Source: Paralvinella palmiformis (Eukaryota; Annelida; Polychaeta; Terebellida; Alvinellidae). From it: a stretch of 64,000 nt of DNA. Of this stretch, positions 23,530-35,305 are shown piece after piece. A program made the translations under genes and the position numbers. Within the stretch, counting starts at the first letter, position 1; every line of letters begins with the position of its first letter. Under the pieces are notes generated by a model. That model did not search any database and was not told the DNA's origin. It saw only the letters and a program-made list of their open reading frames with translations. Location: positions 47,501 through 111,500 of the forward strand of contig JAODUP010000465.1 of NCBI GenBank assembly GCA_025642065.1, in the 5' to 3' direction.

Positions 23530-24956
23530 TGATACGACAGGGCTGTCTTCTATTGATGAGCTTCTCATTTTAAGGATGTCACCAGACAGACTACCATTAA
23601 CAGCAAGGATTTAGTGTAAACATCCTATCGACAAAAATCAATAAGTCTGAACCTTGGACAGGCATTTTCAAGGTTGATCCTCAGTCACTTGTAGCTGAAT
23701 AATGAGAAATATCCAACATTCGAAATTGACCTTTTACCTATATCGTTAATTCGTACTTATTACAATAATAAGGTTAGAGTCAGAGTGCAGGACATGTATA
23801 ACATATGATATAATATAATTATACGAACTATGGTAAATGAAACTGCTGTATTCACCATTTATTAGCTATAGGTAACAACTACCAGTTATTACAGTATATA
23901 ATTATTTTATCATATTTGAGTTTTCACATCATATACAAATAATCATATTCTGTACATAACATTTAATATTATAATATCATATTTTAGGGTGTTATGTCGT
24001 AAAATCTCTAGTTCTATATTCCAGCTAGGCAACTGTTAAATAAACATCAATACAAACTGATAACTAAACTGTATACATTAAACGTCACACGGCGCCTTGT
24101 ATATTGATAAAATAATATTTATTTATTGTAATACATTAATCACATTAATGAGAAACGAACTGAAATAGTTATGGCGCCCAAACAAGATATTAAACACACT
24201 ATTATAGTATTGCTATTTACTATATGTAACATAAGAAATTATACACACTATTATATTATTAATGAAAACACAATTAATTAACATCAACATTATAAAGTAT
24301 ATACATAATAAAAATTATATAACATTTGCAATAAACACTGCTTCTTGTACGAAAACAAAGAACTGAATTAAACTAAAACTTGTTAAAACTATTTACATGC
24401 AAATTTACATAAAACGAAGTTACATACAAATGTACATACAACAAATTTGCAATCATATTGATAATGAATGCGTAACAAATAAATACATTACATCTTATTA
24501 TATATATATATATATATATATATAACTTAATACTAAACTCACAACAAAAAACTCACAAATGGTTTAGTCAAATGATAAACAAAATAAAGATAAATCAAAT
24601 TGCTCCTGTATACTTGTTTCTTTATTTTGATAAAGATCGTATGATGAAATGAGCTGATGAGAGGATTAAAGTGATCCGCGTAACGCTACTGAGTCTATGT
24701 AGAATGATAGAGTAAAAACTGACCATTATGACAAACATATACTAATAACTGCACTCCAACAAGAAATCTATATTAGTACATTATGATAATAAAATGAACC
24801 GTGACTGGTTTCCGTTGAAAATATGAAAACTTAGTGTGATAGGACACCTGAAAGCTCACTCAGGTATACTGAAAATTAAGGAATATAGAAATGTTGACAT
24901 TTGAAAGGATAATGAAAGTAATCGTGGTACTTTATATTTCCAGAATAGGATAATCA

Positions 24957-25004
<48 letters not shown>

Positions 25005-25915
25005 TATAGAAATGTATGTCATAATGTCCCCTGTATAGGCATTTGCTTTCCTTCCGGATGCTGTCTGGCGTTTCAAGCTTTCGGTTAGTGAAATTATCCA
25101 GGATTAAATGGGGAGGACCTCATTGACGTCAATCAAGGGAGACCCCCCCCAACAAACGCTCATCCAATCGGCATCAGATGTGATATTACTACGTACGTTA
25201 AGGCTACGGGGTCAAGTTTAAAGCTGACCAATAGGGAACTGAGTTGTAACTTCTCTCTTTAAACGAGCCACAGAGGAAAGAAGAGTGCCAAAGATAACAA
25301 TATCTTTAAATACGACAGCTTCTCGTTATCGGCTATAAGGTAAAGGATTAGGTTATTATTATCAATGATAACGGCAACAGCTTCAAAACACTCGTACAGC
25401 CAAACACAACAGCAAGGTAACGTACAGCTAGTAAATTACATCCCAGCATAAAACAATTACTGAAACAAGAATGGAAGGGAAGCTGAAAGAAACATCAATG
25501 GATGCTATTGACAGATGTTTGTATCATACACAATTATTAATTATAATTACAAATGGTTATAAATTTGAATGATGTCATCATAGGGTACAATATTTAAGTT
25601 TATCTCATAAAGAAATGAGATAAGTAACTGATATTTATCTATGTAACAATATATAATAATGTCATAGCTGGTAAGATAAGGTCCAATAATTCCATGGCAA
25701 CTCCGACAACTTTCCGACAACTCACTAACCCGACAACCCGATAACATAATGTTCCGACAGATATCTTTCGTCCGAAGGTCCTCGACTTTGGGACACAAAT
25801 TGGGTGTCAAGACGTGTGTCACAGACTTATTGACACCGGATACATACACTTGTTAGTATACAAAGTACTCTGTTTTTTTTCCATACTCGGGCCATTATTA
25901 ATGATACCTTAATCA
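23530..25915. other. AT-rich stretch with microsatellites
   Basis: (TA)n at about 24499-24523 and a (TA)n(GA)n pair at 24962-25005. A CCGACAACT-like motif repeats three or four times near 25696-25745. No exon recognised. Confidence 0.45.
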
Positions 25916-25918
25916 AGT

Positions 25919-26220
25919 GAGCTCCGGTGGCCTAGCGGTTAACTGCGTTGCACTTTGTACCAATGGTCACTGGTTCGATCCCATCAAGAGGTCGAAACTT
26001 TTCCAGGGAGTAATTTCTCGACTCGCAACATCGCGGGTGGATGAGCACGTTAAGTGGCGCTGTCGTCTCCACTGAATTAATTAAAAGGGTGGGGTTAAAG
26101 ACACCCTGATGACGTAATACGCTCTGGCATTGAGCCACATTCGGGTGTATTTCGGCTGCTATGAACAACCACTCAATAAAAAGGGACCACACTTTCGTGT
26201 GCTGTCCCTGTTTCTTGATC
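25919..26220 (+). mobile_element. tRNA-derived SINE, family B
   Basis: The head is GGTGGCCTAGCGGTTAACTG (A box) and ACTGGTTCGATCCCATC (B box). The body holds CCAGGGAGTAATTTCTCGAC, and near the 3' end a stem-loop AGGGAC-CACAC-TTTC-GTGTG-(CT)-GTCCCT. About 300 bp; no clear target duplication. Confidence 0.75.
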
Positions 26221-26224
26221 ATAG

Positions 26225-27182
26225 ATCTTAGATCATGAAACGAAAGAAATCAATCAAGATACATATCTCATTAAGTATATTTACCTGATGTAGTTTGTGT
26301 TGTCAATCGATCATTTATTCCTCACTTTATTCACGATATTATTTCCTGTGTGAGCATGTATGAGTGGTTACTTCTTCACTTAATGTCAGAACGCTGAACT
26401 GTCAAAACAAAGGGTTATCTGACCAATATCGTTATTCCCAATCAGACAATTGATGACACAACCAGATTAATTATCAACTGTCGAGTGTATCTTCAATAAA
26501 CAAGTTTATTCGATGTTATGGACCTGTAGACACCTAAAGTTATCTTATTTATGGAAATAATATTATTAAGCGCTAATCCTATATATTTTTGCGCTATGTC
26601 TTCTACACGTTTCCGTTTTATTGTCTAAATGTTTATATATTCCCATTATATAGCAAATTTTGTCCCACAAGGTGTGCTATTTAGTTTGACCGTGTGTTGA
26701 TTTAGCATGTTTAATATTATTTGTTAGGGAAACAAGTACGTCGTAGCCTGAAGTAACCATTGTGGACTTGTGTTAAATTTATGTTAGCCTTTAAACCACC
26801 GATAATTTATGCGTTTACAGCTATGTAGATTTATTTTTAATTTGCATTTTTAGTCATATAACTTGCCCGTGTCACTTTATGTTATAGATAAGTCTTTTTA
26901 GTTAATCTGTCTACTCTCTTGTATATGATATGGTATCTTGGCCGTGTCACACTGATGTCTCGCTGTGTGTGTGTGTGTGTGTGTATGTGTGTGGGCGCGC
27001 GCGTGACCTGGACCGTGAAATAAAATTACTTCAGATAGCCAACTCTGGACTGAGCTTGAACAGATCACAAACAGGTACCTCGGTAAGCCAAAAACGAAAC
27101 TAAATGGCCACCTTCTAGTATATAACTGATAATGAGTGTGTCACCTAGCTAACAGTACACTAGTGTTGTGTGTGTATGTCTA

Positions 27183-27229
<47 letters not shown>

Positions 27230-27700
27230 AAGTATCACGCCGAGAGCGTAAAGTCCCTTCTCAATGTCGTTGGTTCTGGTGATCTAAGGAAAATACGGAT
27301 CAGCAAACGTCAGGGTGTGTGTAGTCACTTATCTGGAGCGTGACGGATTGTCTGGATCAGCGTCCGACTGAGGTAGGGAGTAATTTCTCTAAATTTGTCA
27401 TTTATTTATTGTCCAGTGTTTATCCCCCAGATATAACCAGGAAGTACAGAACCATCTTATTGGCCACTAGCCAAAGTGCATTGCTCTCGTATATTTAGTA
27501 TTAGCGCGTCGAGTTTTCCGTTTGACATTAGGTGTCACTTTAACATCAATAGTATCGATGGTATCAGTGTTAGTATACAGGTGTATGTGTAGGTAAATAA
27601 TAATTCGGCATTTAAAATTTAGATCACTTAATTTGACAGAATAACATAAAGTTTGTCAGGTTTATCTTCTGCGTTGAACTGGGTCAGACGAGGAATAATA
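26225..27700. other. No gene; simple repeats only
   Basis: (GT)n at about 26964-26990, (GT)n(TA)n at about 27166-27225. AGGGAGTAATTTCTC near 27375 resembles part of SINE family B. Confidence 0.45.
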
Positions 27701-27703
27701 CAA

Positions 27704-28059
27704 TGGGAGTACGGACAGTTGCTCACCCGGACACCTGCTCGGCAAGCAAATGAAAGTGGACACTTGCTCACCAGTGAAATTTTAATGAGAAAAAAATTAA
27801 AAGAATTAAATCATTTCTAATTCAGAAATATATTTCTGGGTATCCTATTACCTGTATAATTATTAGAATGAATATTACCAATTATTATGGAATTAAGGCT
27901 CAGAGGTTATTTTGTTTTATTTGATTAATATAATTATGTGCACTGGTGAGCAAGTGTCCACTTTTTCGTTTACTTGGTGAGCAAGTGTCCGGGTGAGCAA
28001 CTGTCCGGTTAGCAGCTGTCCGGTGAGCAGCTGTCCGGGTGAGCAACTGTCCTACACCC
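27704..28059. mobile_element. Foldback/MITE-like element with repeated 15-16 bp units
   Basis: The left arm (about 27711-27776) and right arm (27941-28052) are imperfect inverted repeats made of tandem GGTGAGCAAGTGTCC-type units. The right arm has three extra units. The centre (27780-27940) is AT-rich. ATACAA flanks both ends (27698-27703, 28060-28065), a candidate target duplication. No transposase. Confidence 0.75.
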
Positions 28060-28373
28060 ATACAAGGTGTACGTTATGTACGTATTGAGTCATTATGAAT
28101 GCTACACACAACGTTATACCAACGTCAACGATCCTGAATTAATTATTTGCCACGAATCTATTGTAATTGTCAGACATCACATGTCATGAATTAAGTTATA
28201 CAGCTATAATTATATGATACTAGCCCACTCTTTTAATGGAGGAAGTTAATTATTAGAATTATATTATTGTTATTCTTAGCAGTGACTGGTTACTGCAATA
28301 TATGTGTGTCTGTCCGTCTGTCTGTCCGTTTGTTTGTCTACACTCGGCGTCAACTTGTAGATTACCAACCGGC

Positions 28374-28600
28374 AGTTTTTTGGTATCTGGCTGTCATTAT
28401 TCCACAGTTTTGGTATCCAACTGTCATTCTCTGACAGATTATGCATTTGGCTGTCATTCTCTGACAGTTTTGGCATCTGACTTTCATTCTCTGGCAGTTT
28501 TGACATCTGACTTTCATTCTCTGGCAGTTTTGGCATCTGACTTTCATTCTCTGGCAGTTTTGACATCTGGTTGTTATTCTGTGACAATTGTGGCAGCCGA
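28374..28600. repeat. 30 bp minisatellite
   Basis: Seven to eight copies of TCATTCTCTGGCAGTTTTG plus CATCTGACTT, with a lower-identity edge. Divisible by three, so it leaves an MPKLPENESQ-repeat frame on the - strand; not a gene. Confidence 0.9.
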
Positions 28601-28941
28601 TTGTCATCATCTAATCAGGTTAGTAAATACAGTGTGCAGGTATAATATGTGTTACGGTTGGATTGGCGGTCTGGGTGATTAATAGGGATCACATTTATAA
28701 GTGTTGCGTGTCAGGCAGTGAATGAGTGAGTGAGTGAGTGAGTGAGTGAGCCGGTTAGTGATCTATTATTGTTGCTAATTGTATTATAGTATCAACTTTG
28801 CCTCAGGTTGATATCATCATTAGAGCTGTTACTGTTGTTCGGAGATTCTGGATACATTTTTAGTATAAAATATACCGTTTACTGTGTGTATGTACGCGTG
28901 TGTATCCCGATCTGACCTATCTGAGGTTTGACAAGATAGAT

Positions 28942-28942
28942 G

Positions 28943-28984
<42 letters not shown>
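28942..28984. repeat. (GATA)n microsatellite
   Basis: About ten GATA units. A (GAGT)n tract lies at about 28721-28750 and (GTTT)n at about 29073-29099. Confidence 0.9.
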
Positions 28985-28985
<1 letters not shown>

Positions 28986-29844
28986 GTTTGTTTCAGCATT
29001 TTCCAGGACTTTACAGGAGTGGTATTAAAATGAAGTATATTCCAGGAATTCCAGGATACGTGCAAACCCTGTTTTTTGTTTGTTTGTTTGTTTGTTTGTA
29101 CATGTCTGGGCTATAAAATGATATACAGCTACATTATGCTTCTTAATGTTAAAGTGCTATTGTATAGTGTTTGTTTTAATGTGAACGCATGCATATATCT
29201 CTTACGTTTTGAACAATTAACAGATATCATCCCTTTGTCTATATGTGGGGATGGGGTGAACCCACACACAAACACACACACACACACGGGCGGACGGACA
29301 GTTGAGATCTCGAGCGAGCGTACACGTAGAGAATCGTCTTAATTCTGTCTACAATATACTCTTTCTATTACAATATTAGTATAATTTTCAGTTCGTTGAG
29401 GGACATGTTATTAAAATTTCTAATAATATCCCATGATCTCATTACTGTCTGGTTTATTCCGCCCAAAAGGGGCTTTCCCAGTAGATTGTCACAACAGACA
29501 CACACACACACATATATACATAAACACGATGAACGGTAGCTATATATAGTCGTTACTAACGGATATGTGTCAGGGTTTTTTTTTCACTGAAGATTGACAG
29601 ATAAGATTTCTCCTACAATATCCTTCATACGCGAGGGGGGCGCTTCTGTTAGGGGCCTCACTGGGTGGAGTAACGATATGACTAGGGTCGTTATAAACTT
29701 AAAACATCCTTCTACTAAAGAAGAGAAAGACTGGTATATGTAATAGACAGATAAATACTCGATGAAGATGTTGCACTTCATACTGTATTTGATTACCTTG
29801 GTATTATGTCACTTTGCTAGCAGCTCAGTCTCCTCACATCGTAA

Positions 29845-30029
29845 GGGCGCCTCTGTGGTCTAACGGTAGCGCGTTGGACCATAGATCATTATCACCCGTG
29901 TTCGAATCTCGGCGTGGCCATACCTGAAGGGTGTTTCATCTTCGACTTCGCTTCATTACCGTTGGATGTCGCTCGACCTATTTAGCCTAGCATGTACACA
30001 AAAGTGACCATAAAACATCAATCATCATG
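29845..30029 (+). mobile_element. SINE family A, full length
   Basis: Head TGGTCTAACGGTAGCGCG, B box GTTCGAATCTC, body CTATTTAGCCTAGCATGTAC and tail CATAAAACATCAATCATCAT. I see no clear target duplication. Confidence 0.85.
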
Positions 30030-30655
30030 TATACCACCTGTCTCTTTAAACGCATTCTTTTTCCCGCTTTATTTCCACACAAAATATCACGAGCTCACTG
30101 TACCGCGAGGTCGCCATTTTGGTTCGATTTCAAGTTAAACTTGGTCAAGTTACTGAGTAATTACAACACTGTTGATGAAACAAAGGATGTGTCGTAGTTA
30201 TATTAGACAAAGAACAAATTAAAATTAGAAAACCGGCTCCCAATCTAACAGGACAGCATCGTAGTAAATCTTGCTTTTTGTATGTGGCCACTGAATTAAA
30301 ATATCGTTCTCGATTTAGAAGTACGAGTCCAGAGGTATTACGCCATCGCTATGTTGAATGAAGTTCCAGCAAATAACAAAACATAATTAAATATTTGTAT
30401 TTTGAAGAAAAAAACTAATAATTGAGATATGAAATGATCTAACATTTCAGTCTAATTATCCGTTGTTAGTTATGTATAATTTATTTCATTTTAATAATCA
30501 ACAAATAAACACAACAATGAAAACGTATGATAAACGTAAATGGCTCATATATAATCTATGATGCGGTATATTTGATCTGATTTCGTATTTATGTCCTGTT
30601 GCATTTATGTATGGATCGTTTACGTAATGTTTCGTTTGTATATATGTGCCACCTT

Positions 30656-30657
30656 TC

Positions 30658-30706
<49 letters not shown>
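30656..30706. repeat. (TA)n(GA)n microsatellite
   Basis: About 12 TA then about 13 GA units, the same compound order as at 24962. Confidence 0.9.
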
Positions 30707-31036
30707 CAGTAACAGTTATAAAAAAATTATATTGTTATATTTGTATACTGGACTCTAAATTTTATGTAATGTTTACGTGATAGACAAATTTCTCGTTCTG
30801 AAATCAGGAAGTTTTTAGATAAACATTGGGATCCTGGAAAGTTATTGGACTTTTGGAACAATTAGAAGCCGGAACTTTGAGCAGATATTCAGATACAGGT
30901 CCCAAACCTCGAAATATTCCCCGGAAATTGAAGACATTAAACTTTAACAATGTTCCGGTTAATTTTATACACAGTCTGTCACAGATAATAATAATAATAA
31001 TAATAATAGGACAGCATTAATACACATTACAACACG

Positions 31037-31590
31037 GATGTTGATGATAATGGGGCAACGTTCATATACAGCACAGCAACAATGATGATAGCGGGACAAC
31101 GTTAATATACAGCACAACAACGATGGTGATAATGGGACAACGTTAATATACAGCACATCAACGATGATGATAATGGGACAACGTTAATATATAGCACATC
31201 AACGATGGTGATAATGGGACAACGTTAATATACAGCACATCAACGATGGTGATAATGGGACAACGTTAATATACAGCACATCAACGATGGTGATAATGGG
31301 ACAACGTTAATAAATAGCACATCAACGATGGTGATAATGGGACAACGTTAATATACAGCACATCAACGATGGTGATAATGGGACAACGTTAATAAACAGC
31401 ACATCAACGATGATGATAATGGGACAACGTTAATATACAGCACATCAGCGATGGTGATAATGAGACAACGTTAATATACAACACAAGAAAGATGATGATA
31501 ATGGGACAACGTTAATATACAGCATAGCAACGATGATGATAATGGGACAACGTTAATATACAGCATAGCAACAATGATGATAATGGGACA
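31037..31590. repeat. 41 bp minisatellite, about 13 copies
   Basis: The unit is AACGATGGTGATAATGGGAC plus AACGTTAATATACAGCACATC; copies differ mainly at GATGGT/GATGAT and ATACAG/AAACAG. Confidence 0.92.
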
Positions 31591-31629
31591 ATATTGTACT
31601 GAAATATTAGCATGCGCAGTACTAAAAGA

Positions 31630-31802
31630 AAACAAACAATTGTTAAACATTGAGAACAAACAAGTGTTAAACATTGAGAACAAACAAGTGTTAAACATTG
31701 GGAACAAACAATTGTTAAACATTGAGAACAAACAAGTGTTAACCATTGAGAACAAACAAGTGTTAAACATTGAGAACAAACAAGTGTTAAACATTGAGAA
31801 CG
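31630..31802. repeat. 24 bp minisatellite, about 7 copies
   Basis: AACAAACAAGTGTTAAACAT plus TGAG. It starts 40 bases after the 41 bp array and is unrelated to it. Open frame NKQVLNIE-repeat is a by-product. Confidence 0.92.
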
Positions 31803-32178
31803 TGTACAAAAAATATTTACTATGGCTGTCCATTAAATAAATGTGTTCATTTACATCGTGTCTGTGATCTGAACTGGTAAAGGTTAGATTGTATTATATA
31901 AAAGAAGTTATTATGGCGAGACTAGTTTAAGAAAAGAATCGAACAAAATGTAATTAAATGGCTAAGTGAAGTCTGGATACAACTCTATTTCGACTCCTCG
32001 GATGTCCTGCGTACTGAGATAGAGTAGAGGATTGAACACTGAGCTACAGGTCTCCGATTCGACTTAACTAAAGGTAGCTTTACTTGTGGGATGTATCCGT
32101 GGTGTCTCACCCCCCCCCCCCGGTCATATGTAACAGATGTGACCACTACCACAGATAAACAAACAAGTTACTACTCCG

Positions 32179-32215
<37 letters not shown>

Positions 32216-32217
<2 letters not shown>

Positions 32218-32430
32218 TGTAAATCAACAAATGGTGGCGACGTATTAAGTTGCCGAATTTCATCATCTGGACAAGATGGCGGCGTTTTCATTTTGCCAAA
32301 TTCTTGGTTTTATGAGATTTATGATTGTGTAGTATACTAAAAAACGAAAAATGTTGGTGTCGTTTTAAATTGGCATTTTTGGCCATTCGCCAAATTCGCC
32401 AACTTAATACGATCGCCAACATTTGACGCT

Positions 32431-32437
<7 letters not shown>
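32216..32437. mobile_element. 222 bp TIR element between two (TA)n tracts
   Basis: The ends read ACTGTAAATCAACAAATGGT and, inverted, ACTGTAGAGCGTCAAATGTT, continuing as GGCGA..CGTATTAAGTTG.CGAATTT; about 46 bp of imperfect terminal inverted repeat. (TA)n abuts both ends (32184-32215, 32438-32464), as expected for TA target duplication. Inside are two further degenerate copies of the same ATGGCGGCGTTTT...GGCAAATT module. No ORF. Confidence 0.7.
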
Positions 32438-32467
<30 letters not shown>

Positions 32468-32469
32468 CG

Positions 32470-34790
32470 TAGCACAGATCGTTTATATTAATCCCTCGGA
32501 CTAATTTACATGAACTATTATCACCTAAATATTTGCTTATTTAACTAGTTATAATTAACATAACAATCGGGACACAATACGCACACAACGTTAGTTACAA
32601 TCCAATTTCAGTGACAGAAAATGCACAATCTCATGACACCTTCTACAAATATAGCTTTATGATATTCATGAATAAATTCCATAACAAAAGTGTTAAAATT
32701 GGTCATTCTAACACTCTAGTCTGACCGTTTTCGGGTACACGTTCTATATCAAATAAACATTGGCTTGTAAAATATTATTCCAATATTTTAACTTCTCGGT
32801 GGCAAAACAAAATCTAATTCAGTGATTTGTGCCAGTGTGTGTATGTCTGTGTGTTTGTGAGAGAGATAGGAGAGACAATGCGCGATTCACGTGCACAGGT
32901 GCGTGTGGACGTAAAGCTGCTGCTGTGATATCAAAGAGACATATGTCGTCTTTTGTTTCGTTTTGAGAACAATAAAAAACCTTTGACTTATTGACGACGT
33001 ATCTCTAAAATAGAATAAATAACACTCGCTTATAGACAAGCTTGTTTTGGGGATATTCTGGATTCGTTCCGGACGACGTTAATAAGGTGTCGCTTTGAGT
33101 ACGGCGATGTTTTCCGTGAAAGGTAAAATCGAACCGTAAAATACACAACATTGACAGTCATCGAAAATGTCCAATAGCTTTGTAGACAATATTGTTTTGT
33201 TTTGAAAATTTAAATACGACTTGTTAACGCGATCTGACCCGTAAGTTCGACATATTTTAGTGAGTTTATTATTAGCAGATATAAAATCAGATCACGGTTA
33301 TGCGGTCATATTTTCGTGGACTATATGTGTATGTTTTCGCTGACTGACGATATATTCCAGGATAGTAAACTTTATTATTGTATCGGCATAATTTATAAAT
33401 GATTAGAACATTAATGATGATAGTATTCCGACAGCCATATGTTATAGCCTCGATATCAGATTTTACTGTATCTAAAATTTATTAAAAGTATGTCTGAGCG
33501 TATAGTTATATATAAATATATAGTATAACTGAACTTTGAATCTGGATGAATGGTAGCGATCAGGAAACCCGAGATCTCTTATTTTAGAAGTGAAGATATA
33601 TCATTCTGTCAGAATACTAGGTTCTCGTAATAAATGGATAGTCCCTTACTTTACTTCATCCTATGATTAATTACCGAGAATTCACGCTATTATTTTGTGT
33701 ATGGGTGTATTAAGTACCTTTTTGTTGAATTAATTGCTTAAATAAGATATAAAAGACATTATCTGAAATGTTATCCTTTAACTGTAAACAATCTATTACC
33801 AGAAGTTTCTTGTCCTGCCTTTCGTCCTGCCTTTGGTGTTGTATATTCGTCATTCGACCCAACTAAATGACATCAGGTCTCGAGTTTTTTTTTTATATAT
33901 AGACTATACATTTGAATTGGATTTTCTGGCCAGTTTGCGGCCTTTAATCCGAGATCAAAGGCTTTTCTGATCCCATATTTCGGGGGGGGGGGGTTGTATA
34001 ATCTAGTCCAGAGGTTCTTTACAACTAGAAGGAGCCCCCCTTTTATTTGATTGACAGCAAACAAACAGAAGGGCAATGTTGAAAGCGACTAGTAACTTAC
34101 GGGAGATATTGTCAATAATTCTTTAATTTGAAGAGAAGATTCAGTTAGAATTAAAATATGTTTGGTTAATCAGTGTCACTGAAAAGTTTAAATTAGCTAA
34201 CAGTGCGTGCGTGCGTGCGTTAACCTTTATTTGATTCCTGATGAATCATCAGTGCCTGTTCACACATACACACACACACACACACTGACGGGTCACCTGC
34301 TTTTTTGTTGCTGTCAGTCTCACACACACACACACACACACACAGTTAAATTACCTTATGGTAACAGACAGTCCGCACCTATATTATTCTTTGATTCGTG
34401 AGTCTAGGTACTATCGGGGGGGTCGGGTGGAGGGGGATGCATCTCAGGAATGTGATAGGTTTAAGCGGTGGAGAGGTTCAATCTAGATGGAGGGGGGGGG
34501 TTAAACTGGCATGGCCCAGTTTTAGAGAGAAAGAAAAACTGTCAACAACCTGACACTAATTTGAGCTTTAAATTTGTTCTTCGCAAATTATTGAAGTGGG
34601 GGGGAGTAGTCTGATGCGGGTTAGGAGAGTTATAACTCAATGAACGCAGCCAGTTAAGAAAGGCATCAGAATATCAAAAGTAGTTTTCCTCGTACACCCT
34701 CTAAAATGTAGAGTATCCTTAACTTGTATGTTTTCTACAATAAATGGTTGTAATGCTGGTGACATCGTTTACAATTTTCTCATTCATCAA
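32470..34790. other. No gene recognised
   Basis: It holds G runs (about 33981-33992, 34487-34500) and (CA)n at about 34264-34286 and 34319-34344. The rest is AT-rich and unassigned. Confidence 0.4.
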
Positions 34791-35040
34791 GTTGATATGG
34801 TGCAGTTTGGAGAACATTTCACTGCAGATTTCCATGCCGTCTGATCGAATCCCATTGTTGTATCTGTTTGTGTAATGTTTCGTGCAATTATAAAACGCTT
34901 CGAAGTCTTCTTACCATTTTCCTATAATGTACAAATTGTACAACTACAACATTTGGTCGAGATGATTGTACTAACACCAAATCGTAAACTGTTGTGGTTA
35001 TATGAAACCAATGTCAACACAAAATTGATTTCTTTTATAG

Positions 35041-35305
35041 ACGTACTTATGATGCCTCCAACTCTCTATACCACGATACCAATGAATGCTCCGCTCCCAG
35101 GAGCGAATCCGACGTGTACCTGGATTCCCCAGCAACAAGGTGGCGTTTCAACCGCACTGAACACAGCGTGTGCTGCCCCCTATCAGCCGCCGATGTTGTA
35201 TCCGGATATGGTTAACGTCGCTGTTGGACAAGTTGGACAAGCGGTAGTACCGCCGGCGAGTACCAGTCCTATGAAGCCGATGTACCATATGTCGGTCACC
35301 ATGTG
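35041..35305 (+). CDS. 3CxxC gene, coding exon 1
   Basis: A pyrimidine-rich tract ending tttatag precedes 35041, a plausible acceptor behind a non-coding 5' exon that I cannot place. The coding part is 35049-35305 and ends TG|GTAAGT, phase 2. The frame is also open upstream to an ATG at 34875, so an unspliced, longer start is possible. It encodes the Pro-rich N terminus. Confidence 0.7.

Noticed and set aside
25547..25849. 100-codon - strand frame with a Cys-rich stretch
   Set aside because: The Cys residues come from a CCGACAACT-like repeat; nothing else supports coding.
28302..28682. Possible CRISPR-like array of 30 bp units
   Set aside because: Units are adjacent and diverged with no unique spacers; the host is a eukaryote. 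It is a minisatellite.
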